A stretch of 64,000 nt of DNA from Marinomonas sp. KMM3893 (GTDB taxonomy: Bacteria > Pseudomonadota > Gammaproteobacteria > Pseudomonadales > Marinomonadaceae), in contig NZ_SJSC01000002.1 in the NCBI RefSeq assembly GCF_004352855.1, forward strand, positions 186,001 to 250,000. The letters run 5' to 3'. Shown here in pieces: positions 55,865-64,000 of the stretch (within the stretch, counting starts at the first letter, position 1; every line of letters begins with the position of its first letter). The position numbers were made by a program, and so were the translations under genes. The notes beneath the pieces were generated by a model that was not told where the DNA came from, searched no databases, and saw nothing but the letters and a program-made list of their open reading frames with translations.

Positions 55865-57172
55865 TTAGCCCTTTGACATGGTGGTTGGTAAATAGGTCAC
55901 AATTTCTGGGAACCAAGTAATCAGAATAATGGCCACGGCGATGAGCAAGAAGAAAGGCAGCGCCGCTTTAGCAACATACAGAATGTTTTTTCCAGTCAGC
56001 GACTGAATCACAAAGAGGTTGAACCCGACCGGTGGTGTGATTTGTGACATTTCAACCACCAATACGATAAAGATACCAAACCATAGAAGATCAATGCCGG
56101 CGGATTTGACCATAGGAAGCACGACCGCCACGGTCAGAACAACCACGGAAATACCGTCTAAAAAACAGCCCAATACGACAAAAAAGACAGTCAAATATAG
56201 AATCAATACTATTGGGGATAAGCCAAGAGAGGCGATCCATTGTGCGAGTGCGCTCGGAATGCCTAAGAAGCCCATTGCCAATGTAAGAAAGTGCGCGCCA
56301 ATCAAGATAAAGCCAATCATACATGCGCTTTTCACCGCGCCTAACAGGCTGTCTATAAAGCTTTGACGGGTTAATGAGCCTGTGCAAGCTGCGAGAATCA
56401 ACGAGCCGGTTACTCCGATGGCCGCCGCTTCTGTTGGTGTCGTAAGGCCGCCGTAAATGGAACCTAAAACAAAGCCAATTAAGCCTGTGACAGGCAAGAG
56501 CTTGCCCAAGCTTTTAAAGCGCGCTGACCAACTGGTGTCTTGGCTGGTAGTGCTTGGTAGTTCGTCTTTATGCAGATGCCCCCAGATCATGGTGAACCCC
56601 ATGAAGAGGCAGATCAGTAAGAGCCCTGGGAGGGCGCCAGCAATAAACAAACGGGCAATGGAAACTTCCGCCGCCACGCCATAAACAATTAAAATAATGG
56701 AAGGGGGAATAAGCAAACCTAATGTTCCAGAACCGGCTAAGGTTCCGATCGCCATACGTTCGCTATAGCCTTGTTTGCGCAATTCAGGCAGCGTCATGCG
56801 GCCAATGGTAGCGGCGGTTGCCGCAGAAGACCCTGAGACCGCAGCAAAAATGCCACAACTTAAAATATTAACGTGTAATAACTTGCCAGGCACTTTACCT
56901 AACCAAGGTGCAAGCCCTTCAAATAGGTCTTCTGATAGTCTGGTTCTAAACAGTACTTCCCCCATCCAGATAAACAGAGGCAGGGCGGTGAGAGACCAAG
57001 ACGTGGCCGCTCCCCAGCTACCAGTCGCGAATAACATACCGACTTGGTAGTTTTCCGACAAAATCAAACCAAGGCCACCGATGGCGATGAGAGTAAAAGA
57101 CACCCACACACCGAACGTGAGCATGACCAGCATACCAACCGCTAATAAGATAGAAATCCAAGCCATATCCAT
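55865..57172 (-). CDS. TRAP transporter large permease (DctM)
   Basis: Membrane subunit of 435 residues with about 12 helices. GSSAATAATIGRMTLPELRKQGYSERMAIGTLAGSGTLGLLIPPSIILIVYG is the DctM signature. It drives sodium-linked uptake with the small permease. ATG shares one base with the DctQ stop. Substrate likely 5-oxoproline or glutamate-related, from the flanking genes. Confidence 0.93.
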   Translation of the reverse strand: MDMAWISILLAVGMLVMLTFGVWVSFTLIAIGGLGLILSENYQVGMLFATGSWGAATSWSLTALPLFIWMGEVLFRTRLSEDLFEGLAPWLGKVPGKLLHVNILSCGIFAAVSGSSAATAATIGRMTLPELRKQGYSERMAIGTLAGSGTLGLLIPPSIILIVYGVAAEVSIARLFIAGALPGLLLICLFMGFTMIWGHLHKDELPSTTSQDTSWSARFKSLGKLLPVTGLIGFVLGSIYGGLTTPTEAAAIGVTGSLILAACTGSLTRQSFIDSLLGAVKSACMIGFILIGAHFLTLAMGFLGIPSALAQWIASLGLSPIVLILYLTVFFVVLGCFLDGISVVVLTVAVVLPMVKSAGIDLLWFGIFIVLVVEMSQITPPVGFNLFVIQSLTGKNILYVAKAALPFFLLIAVAIILITWFPEIVTYLPTTMSKG

Positions 57173-57690
57173 TAGATTTCCTCCAAGGCTAATGCGTCTT
57201 CATGCTGGCTGTAAGTAGGAGCTTTGCCTCTTAACGCCATGATCCAAGCATCCAGCACGGCTAAGTTAAGCGCGATAATGCCGACGGCCATAGGCAATTG
57301 CGGTATCCATAGGGGCACAGGAATATAGCCGTAAGACACATTGTCATAAATATAAGACTCATACACCATGGAGCTGCAGGCATAGGATAGGAAGCAGAGT
57401 AGAGCGAGTGACAACGTTAGAATGACCGCTTCTTGGATTTTACGAGGAACGGGAGAGAAGCGTTGAATGACGAGCGTAACGCGAATGTGGCCACCTTCTC
57501 TGAAGGTATAAGCTAACCCTAAAAAGGTTGAAGCGGCCAAGGCGTAGCCAGCAAAATCCCCGGCCGATGGCACAATAAAGCCAAATAGGCGGCCAATAAT
57601 TTGGGCTAATAACAACAAGGTGATGATCACAATGCCCAAGCCAGACAGCAGCCCAGAGCACTGATAGCACTTTTCTTTGAATGAGTTCAT
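57172..57690 (-). CDS. TRAP transporter small permease (DctQ)
   Basis: Four-helix protein of about 172 residues with GDFAGYALAASTFLGLAYTFREGGHIRVTLVIQR, the typical DctQ core. ATG 57690 is chosen because the hydrophobic core starts soon after; the frame extends 24 codons more with a Cys-rich stretch that looks unlikely. Coupled to the DctM gene. Confidence 0.88.
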   Translation of the reverse strand: MNSFKEKCYQCSGLLSGLGIVIITLLLLAQIIGRLFGFIVPSAGDFAGYALAASTFLGLAYTFREGGHIRVTLVIQRFSPVPRKIQEAVILTLSLALLCFLSYACSSMVYESYIYDNVSYGYIPVPLWIPQLPMAVGIIALNLAVLDAWIMALRGKAPTYSQHEDALALEEI

Positions 57691-57780
57691 ATGGTTTACT
57701 TCTTTGGCAGTAGAATGAATCGAACAAGACGCGTTACCACAGGTAAGCATCTTGCTCGGCACAAAGAGGGTAATAGTGTT

Positions 57781-58755
57781 TTATTGGCCTAGTTCTTGAT
57801 GGTAACGCGTTAGGATACGGCCAATCTCTTTTGGTGCTTCTGCTGTCCATTCTGTTTCCATTGTTTTACCAATGGCTTCAAGCTGTGCTGTTAGCTCTGC
57901 GGATGGCTCAGAAATCGTCATGCCATTTTCTGCCAGCGTGGCTTTGTCTTTTGCTGCACGCTCGACGATGCGCTTCCAGCCTTCTGTTTCCGCATTTTTT
58001 GCTGCCGCTAATACGATGTCTTGAATGTTTTTATCTAGGCGTCGAAAGGCTCTTTTGTTAACAATAACAATGTCTTTCGGAATCCATGCTTTGATGTCTG
58101 TGTAGTTGTTGACGTAGTCCCATGCTTGAGAGTCCACCCCTGTTGACGGTGATGTCACCATCGCTTGGATAATGCCTGTGCTAAAAGCCTGTGGGATATC
58201 AGGTACTTGAATGGTGGTTGGAATGGTGCCCATTAAATCAGCAAGGCGGGAAGTCGAAGGGCTGTAAGCGCGCATTTTTTCGCCTTCCAGATCCGCCAAT
58301 GAGTTGACTGGGTTTCTCGTGTAAAGGCTTTGCGCAGGCCATGGCACGGCGTAGAGCAGTTTCATCCCATCTTTATCGAGGGCTTTTTCGATTTCTGGCT
58401 TGGCGGCTGCCCAGAGTGCTTGTGCTTGGTCAAAAGAGGTTGCAAGGAACGGAATATTGTCATGTTTAAAGACAGGATTCTGATTGCCCAAAATGCCCAT
58501 GAAAATATCGCCAATTTGTACTTGGCCGGTTTTGACTGAGCGAGGAATTTCAGTGTGTTTGACGAGAGAGCCACCAGAGTGAACCACGATTTCTAGTTCA
58601 CCGTTGGTTTTGGCTTTGATTTCTTTTGCAAACGCATAATCAATTTGTGTGGTCAGATTACCGTCACCGTAAGGTGTTGGCATGTGCCATTTTTCGGCTA
58701 AACAAGCGGTAGAGACTAATCCACCAATGAGCAACGCGCTGGTTAATTTCAACAT
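57781..58755 (-). CDS. TRAP substrate-binding protein (DctP)
   Basis: Periplasmic protein of about 324 residues; signal peptide MLKLTSALLIGGLVSTACLA. The family pattern GGSLVKHTEIPRSVKTGQVQIGD, and the conserved Arg in GEKMRAYSP that usually contacts a substrate carboxylate, are present. ATG 58755 follows AGGA. Located between the DUF1445 gene (94 bp) and dctQ (90 bp). Likely ligand is 5-oxoproline, D-glutamate or another acid. Confidence 0.88.
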   Translation of the reverse strand: MLKLTSALLIGGLVSTACLAEKWHMPTPYGDGNLTTQIDYAFAKEIKAKTNGELEIVVHSGGSLVKHTEIPRSVKTGQVQIGDIFMGILGNQNPVFKHDNIPFLATSFDQAQALWAAAKPEIEKALDKDGMKLLYAVPWPAQSLYTRNPVNSLADLEGEKMRAYSPSTSRLADLMGTIPTTIQVPDIPQAFSTGIIQAMVTSPSTGVDSQAWDYVNNYTDIKAWIPKDIVIVNKRAFRRLDKNIQDIVLAAAKNAETEGWKRIVERAAKDKATLAENGMTISEPSAELTAQLEAIGKTMETEWTAEAPKEIGRILTRYHQELGQ

Positions 58756-58849
58756 AGTTCCGTCCTGCAATTTTTTTAATTATGTTTTATCGTTAGGTTT
58801 TTTTATGATGAGGTTTGGCTTCATCATGGGGTTCTCGTCTCTTTTACCG

Positions 58850-59656
58850 CTACAACACCGCGAGATCTGTGTCGAGCACATCGGTTACTAACATTTTTCC
58901 TGGTGCATGAGTAATGCAAATCGGTGGTTTGGCATTACGAATAGCGACTTGAGGCGTAACACCACAAGCCCAGAATATGGGCACTTCTTTTTCTTTTACC
59001 TGCACGGCTTCGCCAAAATCCGGTTGTGAAAGGTCTTCGATACCAATGTCTTTAGGGTTGCCGAAATGCAAAGGGGCACCATGTGCTTTGGGGAAACGAG
59101 TGGTGATTTGGATCGCTCGAATAGCGTCTTTTGGCTGGTAAGGGCGCATCGTTACCACGGTATTGCCAAAGAATCGGCCTGCCGGTACGGTGGGAATACT
59201 GGTTTCGTACATAGAAACATTGACGTTTTGTTCTATGTTTCTAGGTGTTAATCCTGCTTGAGACAGGGCGTTTTCAAATGAGAAAGAACACCCTAAAATG
59301 AAAGTCACAAAATCGTCTTGCCATAAATCGGCAATATCAACACAGCTGCTGACTTTCTCACCATCTCGATAAACAAAGTATTCAGGGACGTCATAACGCA
59401 TATCTATGTCATCACCGAGCTCAGGCAGTGTGAAATTGCCAACTTCAGAGACACCTATCAAAGGGCAGGAAACAGGGTTTTTTTGACAAAAAAGTAAAAA
59501 CTCATTCGCCCATTCTGCCGGTAGTATCACCACATTACCCTGCATTGCACCAGTGGCTAAGCCGCTGGTTGGTCCAGTGTGCTGAGCACTGCGAATGGCG
59601 CTACGAAGCGCTTTTGTTTGTTGCTGTAAGCTGGACACATTTTGTTCTTGCTTCAT
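58850..59656 (-). CDS. DUF1445 (D-glutamate cyclase-like) protein
   Basis: Protein of 268 residues of the DUF1445/putative hydro-lyase family (PF07286). Characteristic blocks are [29 protein letters not shown] at the start, [13 protein letters not shown] near 130, [26 protein letters not shown] near 160 and [14 protein letters not shown] near 235. Human DGLUCY, which cyclises D-glutamate to 5-oxo-D-proline, contains this domain together with a second one (DUF4392) missing here. First gene of the TRAP-pxpABC operon, so its substrate or product is probably 5-oxoproline or a relative. Confidence 0.85.
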   Translation of the reverse strand: MKQEQNVSSLQQQTKALRSAIRSAQHTGPTSGLATGAMQGNVVILPAEWANEFLLFCQKNPVSCPLIGVSEVGNFTLPELGDDIDMRYDVPEYFVYRDGEKVSSCVDIADLWQDDFVTFILGCSFSFENALSQAGLTPRNIEQNVNVSMYETSIPTVPAGRFFGNTVVTMRPYQPKDAIRAIQITTRFPKAHGAPLHFGNPKDIGIEDLSQPDFGEAVQVKEKEVPIFWACGVTPQVAIRNAKPPICITHAPGKMLVTDVLDTDLAVL

Positions 59657-59670
59657 TTTAGGTACTCCTC

Positions 59671-59689
59671 AAATCGTAATATACGATTT
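59671..59689. promoter_or_regulatory. perfect palindrome before the DUF1445 operon
   Basis: AAATCGTA-ATA-TACGATTT is a perfect 8+3+8 dyad, 14 bp upstream of the DUF1445 start and next to its ribosome site. It is a strong candidate operator; the binding factor is unknown. Confidence 0.65.
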
Positions 59690-59747
59690 TTCTAGAGTAG
59701 ATCCTTGATAACCAAAAAGTCTAATCGTGTTTTTTTGGCACATATGA

Positions 59748-60668
59748 TCAATTTTTTTTATCAAGGGGTCGGTTTTTACGCTTCACCTTTTTTGTTTTGG
59801 TTCTTTTATCGTAGTTTTTTGCGACCTGAAGCGCCAATTGAGCCACCTGCTGAACAATGTGGTCCTTTGGGTCGTTCAGATATGAAGCGGTGAAGACAAG
59901 ATCGTCAGGTACCCAGCCTGGATCAAAAGAAATAAGGCGTTGGGCTTCTATCAAGCGTTGTGCTAATTGAATGGGGAGTACACCAACGCCAATCCCAGAG
60001 GCAATCATTTCGAAGCTGGTTGAGAGAGAAGTTGAAGGAAAAACCTGCCCGATTTCTGGGTAGCGCAACATGAGTTCTGACATGAGTTCTTGATAAGGTC
60101 TTGATAGCCGAGAGAAAGAAATGATAGGGGTGCTACCAAGATTTTGAGTTTTTGCTTCTGGATGACAAAACCACCCAAGTTTAAAGGAAGGAAGGGTTAT
60201 ATTTTCGACATTTCCCTCTGACAAAGGGCCCATGAGAAACACTAAGTCCATGTTTCGACTTAGTAACTGGTCGCGTAAGTTCATTGTGATGTCCACAGAA
60301 AGCTCAATGACCAGTTTTGGATAATGGGTTCTCAAGGAGGATAGAAACTCTGATAACCAGGATTGCGCAATGGTCTCGGCCACACCTATTCGCAAGGTGC
60401 CTTTTACTTCTTCAGATGGCGTTAGCTCTGCTCTAATTTGTGATACATAGCTTTCGATACGCTCAGCATGAGAGCGTAAAAGTAGGCCTTCTTTTGTCAA
60501 GACAACGCCACTTTTCTGGCGATCAAAAAGTTTAATTCCGAGTTCTTCCTCTAGCATCGAAATCCTTGCCGAAACGGCGGGTTGAGATAAATTCATCTCA
60601 TGCGCGGCTTTGCGAACCCCTCCTAATTTAGCAACCCAAAGAAAGGTTTTTAATTGATCTAAGTTCAT
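59748..60668 (-). CDS. LysR-family regulator
   Basis: Transcription factor of about 306 residues. The HTH (LDQLKTFLWVAKLGGVRKAAHEMNLSQPAVSARISMLEEELG, residues 2-45) is followed by a periplasmic-binding-type effector domain (GTLRIGVAETIAQSWLSEFL from about 92). ATG 60668 begins the HTH; the 34 further codons upstream are not LysR-like. Divergent from the second TRAP operon, its probable target; it also lies 91 bp ahead of the DUF1445 operon in the same direction. Confidence 0.88.
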   Translation of the reverse strand: MNLDQLKTFLWVAKLGGVRKAAHEMNLSQPAVSARISMLEEELGIKLFDRQKSGVVLTKEGLLLRSHAERIESYVSQIRAELTPSEEVKGTLRIGVAETIAQSWLSEFLSSLRTHYPKLVIELSVDITMNLRDQLLSRNMDLVFLMGPLSEGNVENITLPSFKLGWFCHPEAKTQNLGSTPIISFSRLSRPYQELMSELMLRYPEIGQVFPSTSLSTSFEMIASGIGVGVLPIQLAQRLIEAQRLISFDPGWVPDDLVFTASYLNDPKDHIVQQVAQLALQVAKNYDKRTKTKKVKRKNRPLDKKN

Positions 60669-60670
60669 AA

Positions 60671-60683
60671 TATAGGCTCTATA
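60671..60683. promoter_or_regulatory. T-N11-A dyad near the LysR start
   Basis: TATAGGCTCTATA is a LysR-type T-N11-A motif with ATAG/CTAT dyad symmetry. It sits immediately before the LysR start, so it may be an autoregulatory half rather than the activation site. Confidence 0.35.
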
Positions 60684-60857
60684 CTTTGTCTTATCTAAAA
60701 TGTGATCGTTTTTTTTTATCACTTTAGAAAGAAAATAGCGAATTGACTTTATCACTTCCTCGTTCAACACTGATCTTAGCCTAAGCGAAAATCAGCGTTA
60801 TGGTTTTTTCAAAGGCACATAAGAAAGTTTGTAAGAACAAATGCACAAAATATAGGA

Positions 60858-61934
60858 ATGACCATGACTATGACTAAACAAAATATATTTAAGACCAGTA
60901 TCCCATATGCCTTAGTGGGAGCGTTCTTTGCAGGGAATGCTATTGCTGATGAGTCGCTTTCTGTTGTCGGTAGTTGGAGCAGCTTGCCTCTTTATAAACA
61001 GTACGAGCAAACGTTTTGGACAAAAACATTACCGGCTGATAGTAAGAATGAGTTCAGTGTGTCTATGACGACGCATGATCAAATGGGCATCAGTGGCGGT
61101 GACGTATTTCGAATGTTGGGTGATGGAGTATTCGATGTAGGTATGACCGTCGGTGATTACGCCGTGGCGGATGCGCCTGCTTTGGAAGGGCTGGATGTCC
61201 CTCTATTGGCGAATAACGCTGAACAAGCTCATAAAATGGTAAATGCAGCTCGGCCAATGGTCGAAAAGATTTACGAGACGGCTTTTAATTCAAAAGTCTT
61301 AGCGATCGTACCTTACCCGCCTCAAGTGGTGTTTTGTAAAGCACCAGTATCATCATTAGCGGATTTAGCAGGCTTAAAAATCCGAGCTTCTGGCCGTATG
61401 ACGGCGAAATTTCTGGATGCCCTAGGCGCGCAAAGTGTCAATATCGGCTTTGGTGAAGTTCCAGGTGCGTTACAGCGAGGCGTGATTGACTGTGCAGTGA
61501 CTGGTGCGGGTTCTGGCTATAGCGCTGGCTGGTGGGAAGTGACTACGTCACTGATGACCATACCTCTAGGCGGTTGGGATCCTGTTATCACGGCTATCAA
61601 TTTAGACAAATGGGATGACCTTTCTACTGAGCAGCAGAATTTTATTCAAGAAGAAGTGACTACCAAATTTGAAAAACCTGTATGGGCTGCGGCTCAAGGT
61701 GATCTGGATCAAGATGTGGCGTGCTTAACTGGTAATGGCGAATGCAGTAGAGGAGCCAGTCATAACATGACATTAGTTGAGCCAAGCGAAGCTGATCTTG
61801 CCTACGCTAAGACCATTTTGACAGAAAAAGTATTGCCTGATTGGGCTGATCGTGCCGGAAGTCATTGGGTGAAACGATGGAATGACAGTGTTGGGAAAGT
61901 TGTCGGCATACAAGTAGCTGTGAAAGGAGAATAG
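60858..61934 (+). CDS. TRAP substrate-binding protein of second TRAP system
   Basis: Periplasmic protein of about 358 residues with signal peptide ending near GNAIADE. The family Arg is in GLKIRASGRMTAKFLDALGA near 170, and QRGVIDCAVTGAG near 208 is the DctP hinge region. A Cys pair (VACLTGNGECSRG) near residue 290 suggests a disulfide-bound insert. The N-terminus has three in-frame ATGs (60858, 60864, 60870); AGGA placement favours the second. Stop overlaps the next gene by one base. Confidence 0.85.
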   Translation: MTMTMTKQNIFKTSIPYALVGAFFAGNAIADESLSVVGSWSSLPLYKQYEQTFWTKTLPADSKNEFSVSMTTHDQMGISGGDVFRMLGDGVFDVGMTVGDYAVADAPALEGLDVPLLANNAEQAHKMVNAARPMVEKIYETAFNSKVLAIVPYPPQVVFCKAPVSSLADLAGLKIRASGRMTAKFLDALGAQSVNIGFGEVPGALQRGVIDCAVTGAGSGYSAGWWEVTTSLMTIPLGGWDPVITAINLDKWDDLSTEQQNFIQEEVTTKFEKPVWAAAQGDLDQDVACLTGNGECSRGASHNMTLVEPSEADLAYAKTILTEKVLPDWADRAGSHWVKRWNDSVGKVVGIQVAVKGE

Positions 61935-62470
61935 TGGTCATGTTGTGCATTATTGATTGGTTGAAACGTATCAATAATGGGGTGGCAATTGCTGCAGGTC
62001 TACTTCTATTGGCCTGCATTCTTCTCATTCTAATTGATATTCTGTTGCGAGAATTTGGTATTAGCTTTGGTGGCTCCGAAGAAATTTCTGGTTATGTCAT
62101 GGCGTCTATTTCTAGTTGGGGGATCTGCTATGCCTTAACGGAAAAAGCGCATGTTCGTATTGATGTTATAAGGAATAAGTCCAAAGCAGCTGGTCGTTCT
62201 TTATCTGATCTTGTTGCTTTGTGTGCAACGTCATTTGTAGCTATTTATGCCGCTTATTATGTAATTCCTGTTGTTGAAAAAACGCTTAAGAGACAGTCCC
62301 TTGCAAATACATCTTTAGAGACCCCTTTAATCATTCCTCAATTCTTTTGGATGGCTGGTTGGATTTGGTTTGCGATTACTTCATGTGTTTTGCTGCTTTG
62401 TGCCGTGTATTTGGCTGTTCAGCATAAGCACGACCAGATAGATGACATTATTGGCACGGGGACAGAATAA
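61934..62470 (+). CDS. TRAP small permease of second TRAP system
   Basis: Four-helix DctQ protein of about 178 residues (ILIDILLREFGISFGGSEEISGYVMASISSWGICYALTEKAHVRIDVI). GTG 61934 overlaps the previous stop; ATG 61940 after AAAGGAG is an equally good start. Coupled to the DctM gene. Confidence 0.88.
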   Translation: MVMLCIIDWLKRINNGVAIAAGLLLLACILLILIDILLREFGISFGGSEEISGYVMASISSWGICYALTEKAHVRIDVIRNKSKAAGRSLSDLVALCATSFVAIYAAYYVIPVVEKTLKRQSLANTSLETPLIIPQFFWMAGWIWFAITSCVLLLCAVYLAVQHKHDQIDDIIGTGTE

Positions 62471-63750
62471 TGCTTCCTTTTACATTTTTTGGCCTTTTGG
62501 GGCTGCTTGCATTATCGATACCTGTCGGCATTGTGCTGTTTCTTTTGGCGTTTGGTATAGATACCTTTTTTAGCCCTTTCCCATTAATGAGAGGCTTGGG
62601 GCAAGTCTTATGGTCCTCTTCTAATCATGCCACTTTGATTGCGGTGCCTCTATTTGTCTTGATTGGTGAGATTTTATTGCGTAGCGGTGTCGCCCAAAGG
62701 ACTTATGGTGCACTCAATGCGTGGGTTTCTTGGTTACCTGGCGGTTTGATTCACGCCAATATAGCGACTGCAACCATGTTTTCGGCGACGTCTGGATCGT
62801 CTGTAGCAACCGCCGCGACAGTAGCCACTGTTGCGACACCTCAAGCTGAAAAATTAGGCTACGACCAACGCCTGTTTACTGGGTCAATTGCTGCTGGTGG
62901 TACTTTGGGTATTTTAATTCCGCCATCAATCAATTTGATTGTGTACGGTTTTTTAACCGAGAGCTCGATTCCGAAGTTGTTTTTAGCTGGCATTGTTCCA
63001 GGTATCAGTATGGCGCTGATGTTTATGATAGTGACCGTGATTATCTGTTCTATCTGGCCACGTCTAGGAGGGCCAAAACAGCATAGTAGTTGGAAAGAAA
63101 AAATTGTTGCTCTGAAGTCTCTTTTACCAGTGTTGGTTTTGCTATTTAGTATCGTGGGTTCCATCTATTTAGGTTGGGCGACGCCGACTGAGGCTGCAGC
63201 CATAGGTGTGTTGATTTCGATTCTGTTGGCGGTGGCTTACAAAGCATTTTCAAAGAAAATGCTGCTCGATAGTTTATCGGGCACGATCCGAATTACTGCG
63301 ATGATCATGTTGGTGGTATTAGGTGCCTATGTTCTCAATTTCGCTTTGACGGCAGCGGGCGTGGGACGCACCTTACAAGACCTATTAACTGGCCTTGGGC
63401 TCAGCGCCTTGATGACCTTGTTGATCATAGTGGTGATGTACATCGTATTAGGCTTTTTTATTGAAACACTTTCCTTGATGGTCGCGACTATTCCGATCGT
63501 TGTTCCCATTATTGTGGAGCTAGGCTATGACAAAATTTGGTTTGGTATTTTAATGATCATTTTGGTCGAGATGGCGCTTATTACACCACCTGTAGGTCTC
63601 AATTTATACGTTGTTAACTCCGCTCGGAAAAATGGCAAGATCACAGATGTGGTTATGGGGAGCTTGCCTTATGTTGGAGTAATGATTTTGATGATAATTC
63701 TGTTGATCATCTACCCAAGTATCTCTCTTTATTTACCTGATAATTTTTAA
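62470..63750 (+). CDS. TRAP large permease of second TRAP system
   Basis: DctM subunit of 426 residues. SATSGSSVATAATVATVATPQAEKLGYDQRLFTGSIAAGGTLGILIPPSINLIVYG is the signature, with TEAAAIGV and ITPPVGLNLYVV later. It overlaps the DctQ stop by one base. The substrate is unknown but is probably an organic acid processed by the DUF2848 neighbour. Confidence 0.93.
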   Translation: MLPFTFFGLLGLLALSIPVGIVLFLLAFGIDTFFSPFPLMRGLGQVLWSSSNHATLIAVPLFVLIGEILLRSGVAQRTYGALNAWVSWLPGGLIHANIATATMFSATSGSSVATAATVATVATPQAEKLGYDQRLFTGSIAAGGTLGILIPPSINLIVYGFLTESSIPKLFLAGIVPGISMALMFMIVTVIICSIWPRLGGPKQHSSWKEKIVALKSLLPVLVLLFSIVGSIYLGWATPTEAAAIGVLISILLAVAYKAFSKKMLLDSLSGTIRITAMIMLVVLGAYVLNFALTAAGVGRTLQDLLTGLGLSALMTLLIIVVMYIVLGFFIETLSLMVATIPIVVPIIVELGYDKIWFGILMIILVEMALITPPVGLNLYVVNSARKNGKITDVVMGSLPYVGVMILMIILLIIYPSISLYLPDNF

Positions 63751-63758
63751 GGATCACC

Positions 63759-64000
63759 ATGCTATTTACTGTGAATGAAAGCACAAAACAAATTGATATC
63801 AAGCATCTTGTTGTTGCAGGTTGGACCGCAAGAGATATGAAGTTTGTCCAAGAACATATCGATGAATTGGTGGAAATCGGTGTCGCGCCACCTTCGACCG
63901 TGCCGCTGTTTTACCGTGCATCTAACTTACTTGTAACACAAGACCCCGTTGTCGAGGTGTTGAGTGGCGACACTTCCGGCGAAGTTGAGCCATTAATTAT
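63759..64000 (+). CDS. DUF2848 protein (3' end outside window)
   Basis: The first 80 codons begin MLFTVNESTKQIDIKHLVVAGWTARD and include VPLFYRASNLLVTQDPVVEVLSGDTSGEVEPL, which matches the DUF2848 family, related to fumarylacetoacetate hydrolase-like folds. AAGGA precedes ATG 63759, 8 bp after the DctM stop, so it is in the same operon. The catalytic region lies outside. Function in the family is not established; catabolic hydrolase or isomerase is likely. Confidence 0.8.
   Translation, partial: MLFTVNESTKQIDIKHLVVAGWTARDMKFVQEHIDELVEIGVAPPSTVPLFYRASNLLVTQDPVVEVLSGDTSGEVEPLI

Noticed and set aside
58805-58827. Hairpin between the DUF1445 and DctP genes
   Set aside because: 7-bp stem followed on the transcribed strand by an A run rather than Ts; not a terminator.

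Overview
The window looks like chromosomal DNA from a marine gammaproteobacterium of the Oceanospirillales, most like Marinomonas. This rests on gene content (cytochrome bo3 operon, NorR/Hmp, two TRAP systems, hydroxyproline catabolism, VF530-type protein) and moderately AT-leaning codon use; no 16S or marker gene is present to prove it. There are no rRNA or tRNA genes, no CRISPR and no intact mobile element. The only mobile-DNA traces are a REP-like hairpin between ahpC and ahpF, a solo copy of its end 3.4 kb away, and a probable transposase relic beside that solo copy.

Layout. 1-2.3 kb: GABA catabolism (gabT cut by the window edge, gabD). 2.7-7.75 kb: a GntR regulator and a convergent four-gene hydroxyproline operon (deaminase, epimerase, D-amino acid dehydrogenase, imino-acid reductase) with a promoter overlapped by a GntR-type operator. 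7.8-14.1 kb: a small unknown gene, a PAS-GAF-GGDEF cyclase, lpxM, hemF, aroE and a FemAB-like acetyltransferase. 14.2-17.8 kb: a nitric-oxide defence locus with hmp and norR divergent around three NorR sites and a sigma54 promoter, then a truncated haemoglobin convergent with norR. 17.87-18.19 kb: a dense cluster of DnaA-box-like sequences before a DinF-type MATE gene. 19.6-23.6 kb: a PdhR-like regulator and a Dld-II D-lactate dehydrogenase with two PdhR-like boxes between them. 23.7-26 kb: a flavin-barrel protein and a divergent MocR regulator. 26.7-31.6 kb: cyoABCDE, with a His/Met repeat tail on CyoA.

31.8-38.7 kb: a tannase-family esterase lacking its serine, an SDR, a gamma-glutamylcyclotransferase-like protein overlapping rsmC, a GcvR-like protein, and a marR-MFS efflux operon behind a long palindrome. 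38.8-44.3 kb: an iron-type ABC importer with two divergent paralogous binding proteins, one Fur box, and an MFS gene. 44.3-48.2 kb: a long structured leader, an NCS1 permease and a mannitol dehydrogenase. 48.4-53.2 kb: yjdM, the IS relic, a VF530-type gene, a class C acid phosphatase, ahpF and ahpC.

53.5-59.7 kb: one long operon joining a DUF1445 (D-glutamate cyclase-like) protein, a TRAP importer and the 5-oxoprolinase pxpABC, apparently a pyroglutamate or D-glutamate scavenging unit. 59.7-64 kb: a LysR regulator and a divergent second TRAP operon that runs into a DUF2848 gene cut by the window end. Most of the window is house-keeping and catabolic. The least explained items are the DnaA-box cluster, the serine-less tannase, the DUF1445/TRAP/pxp unit and the permease leader.
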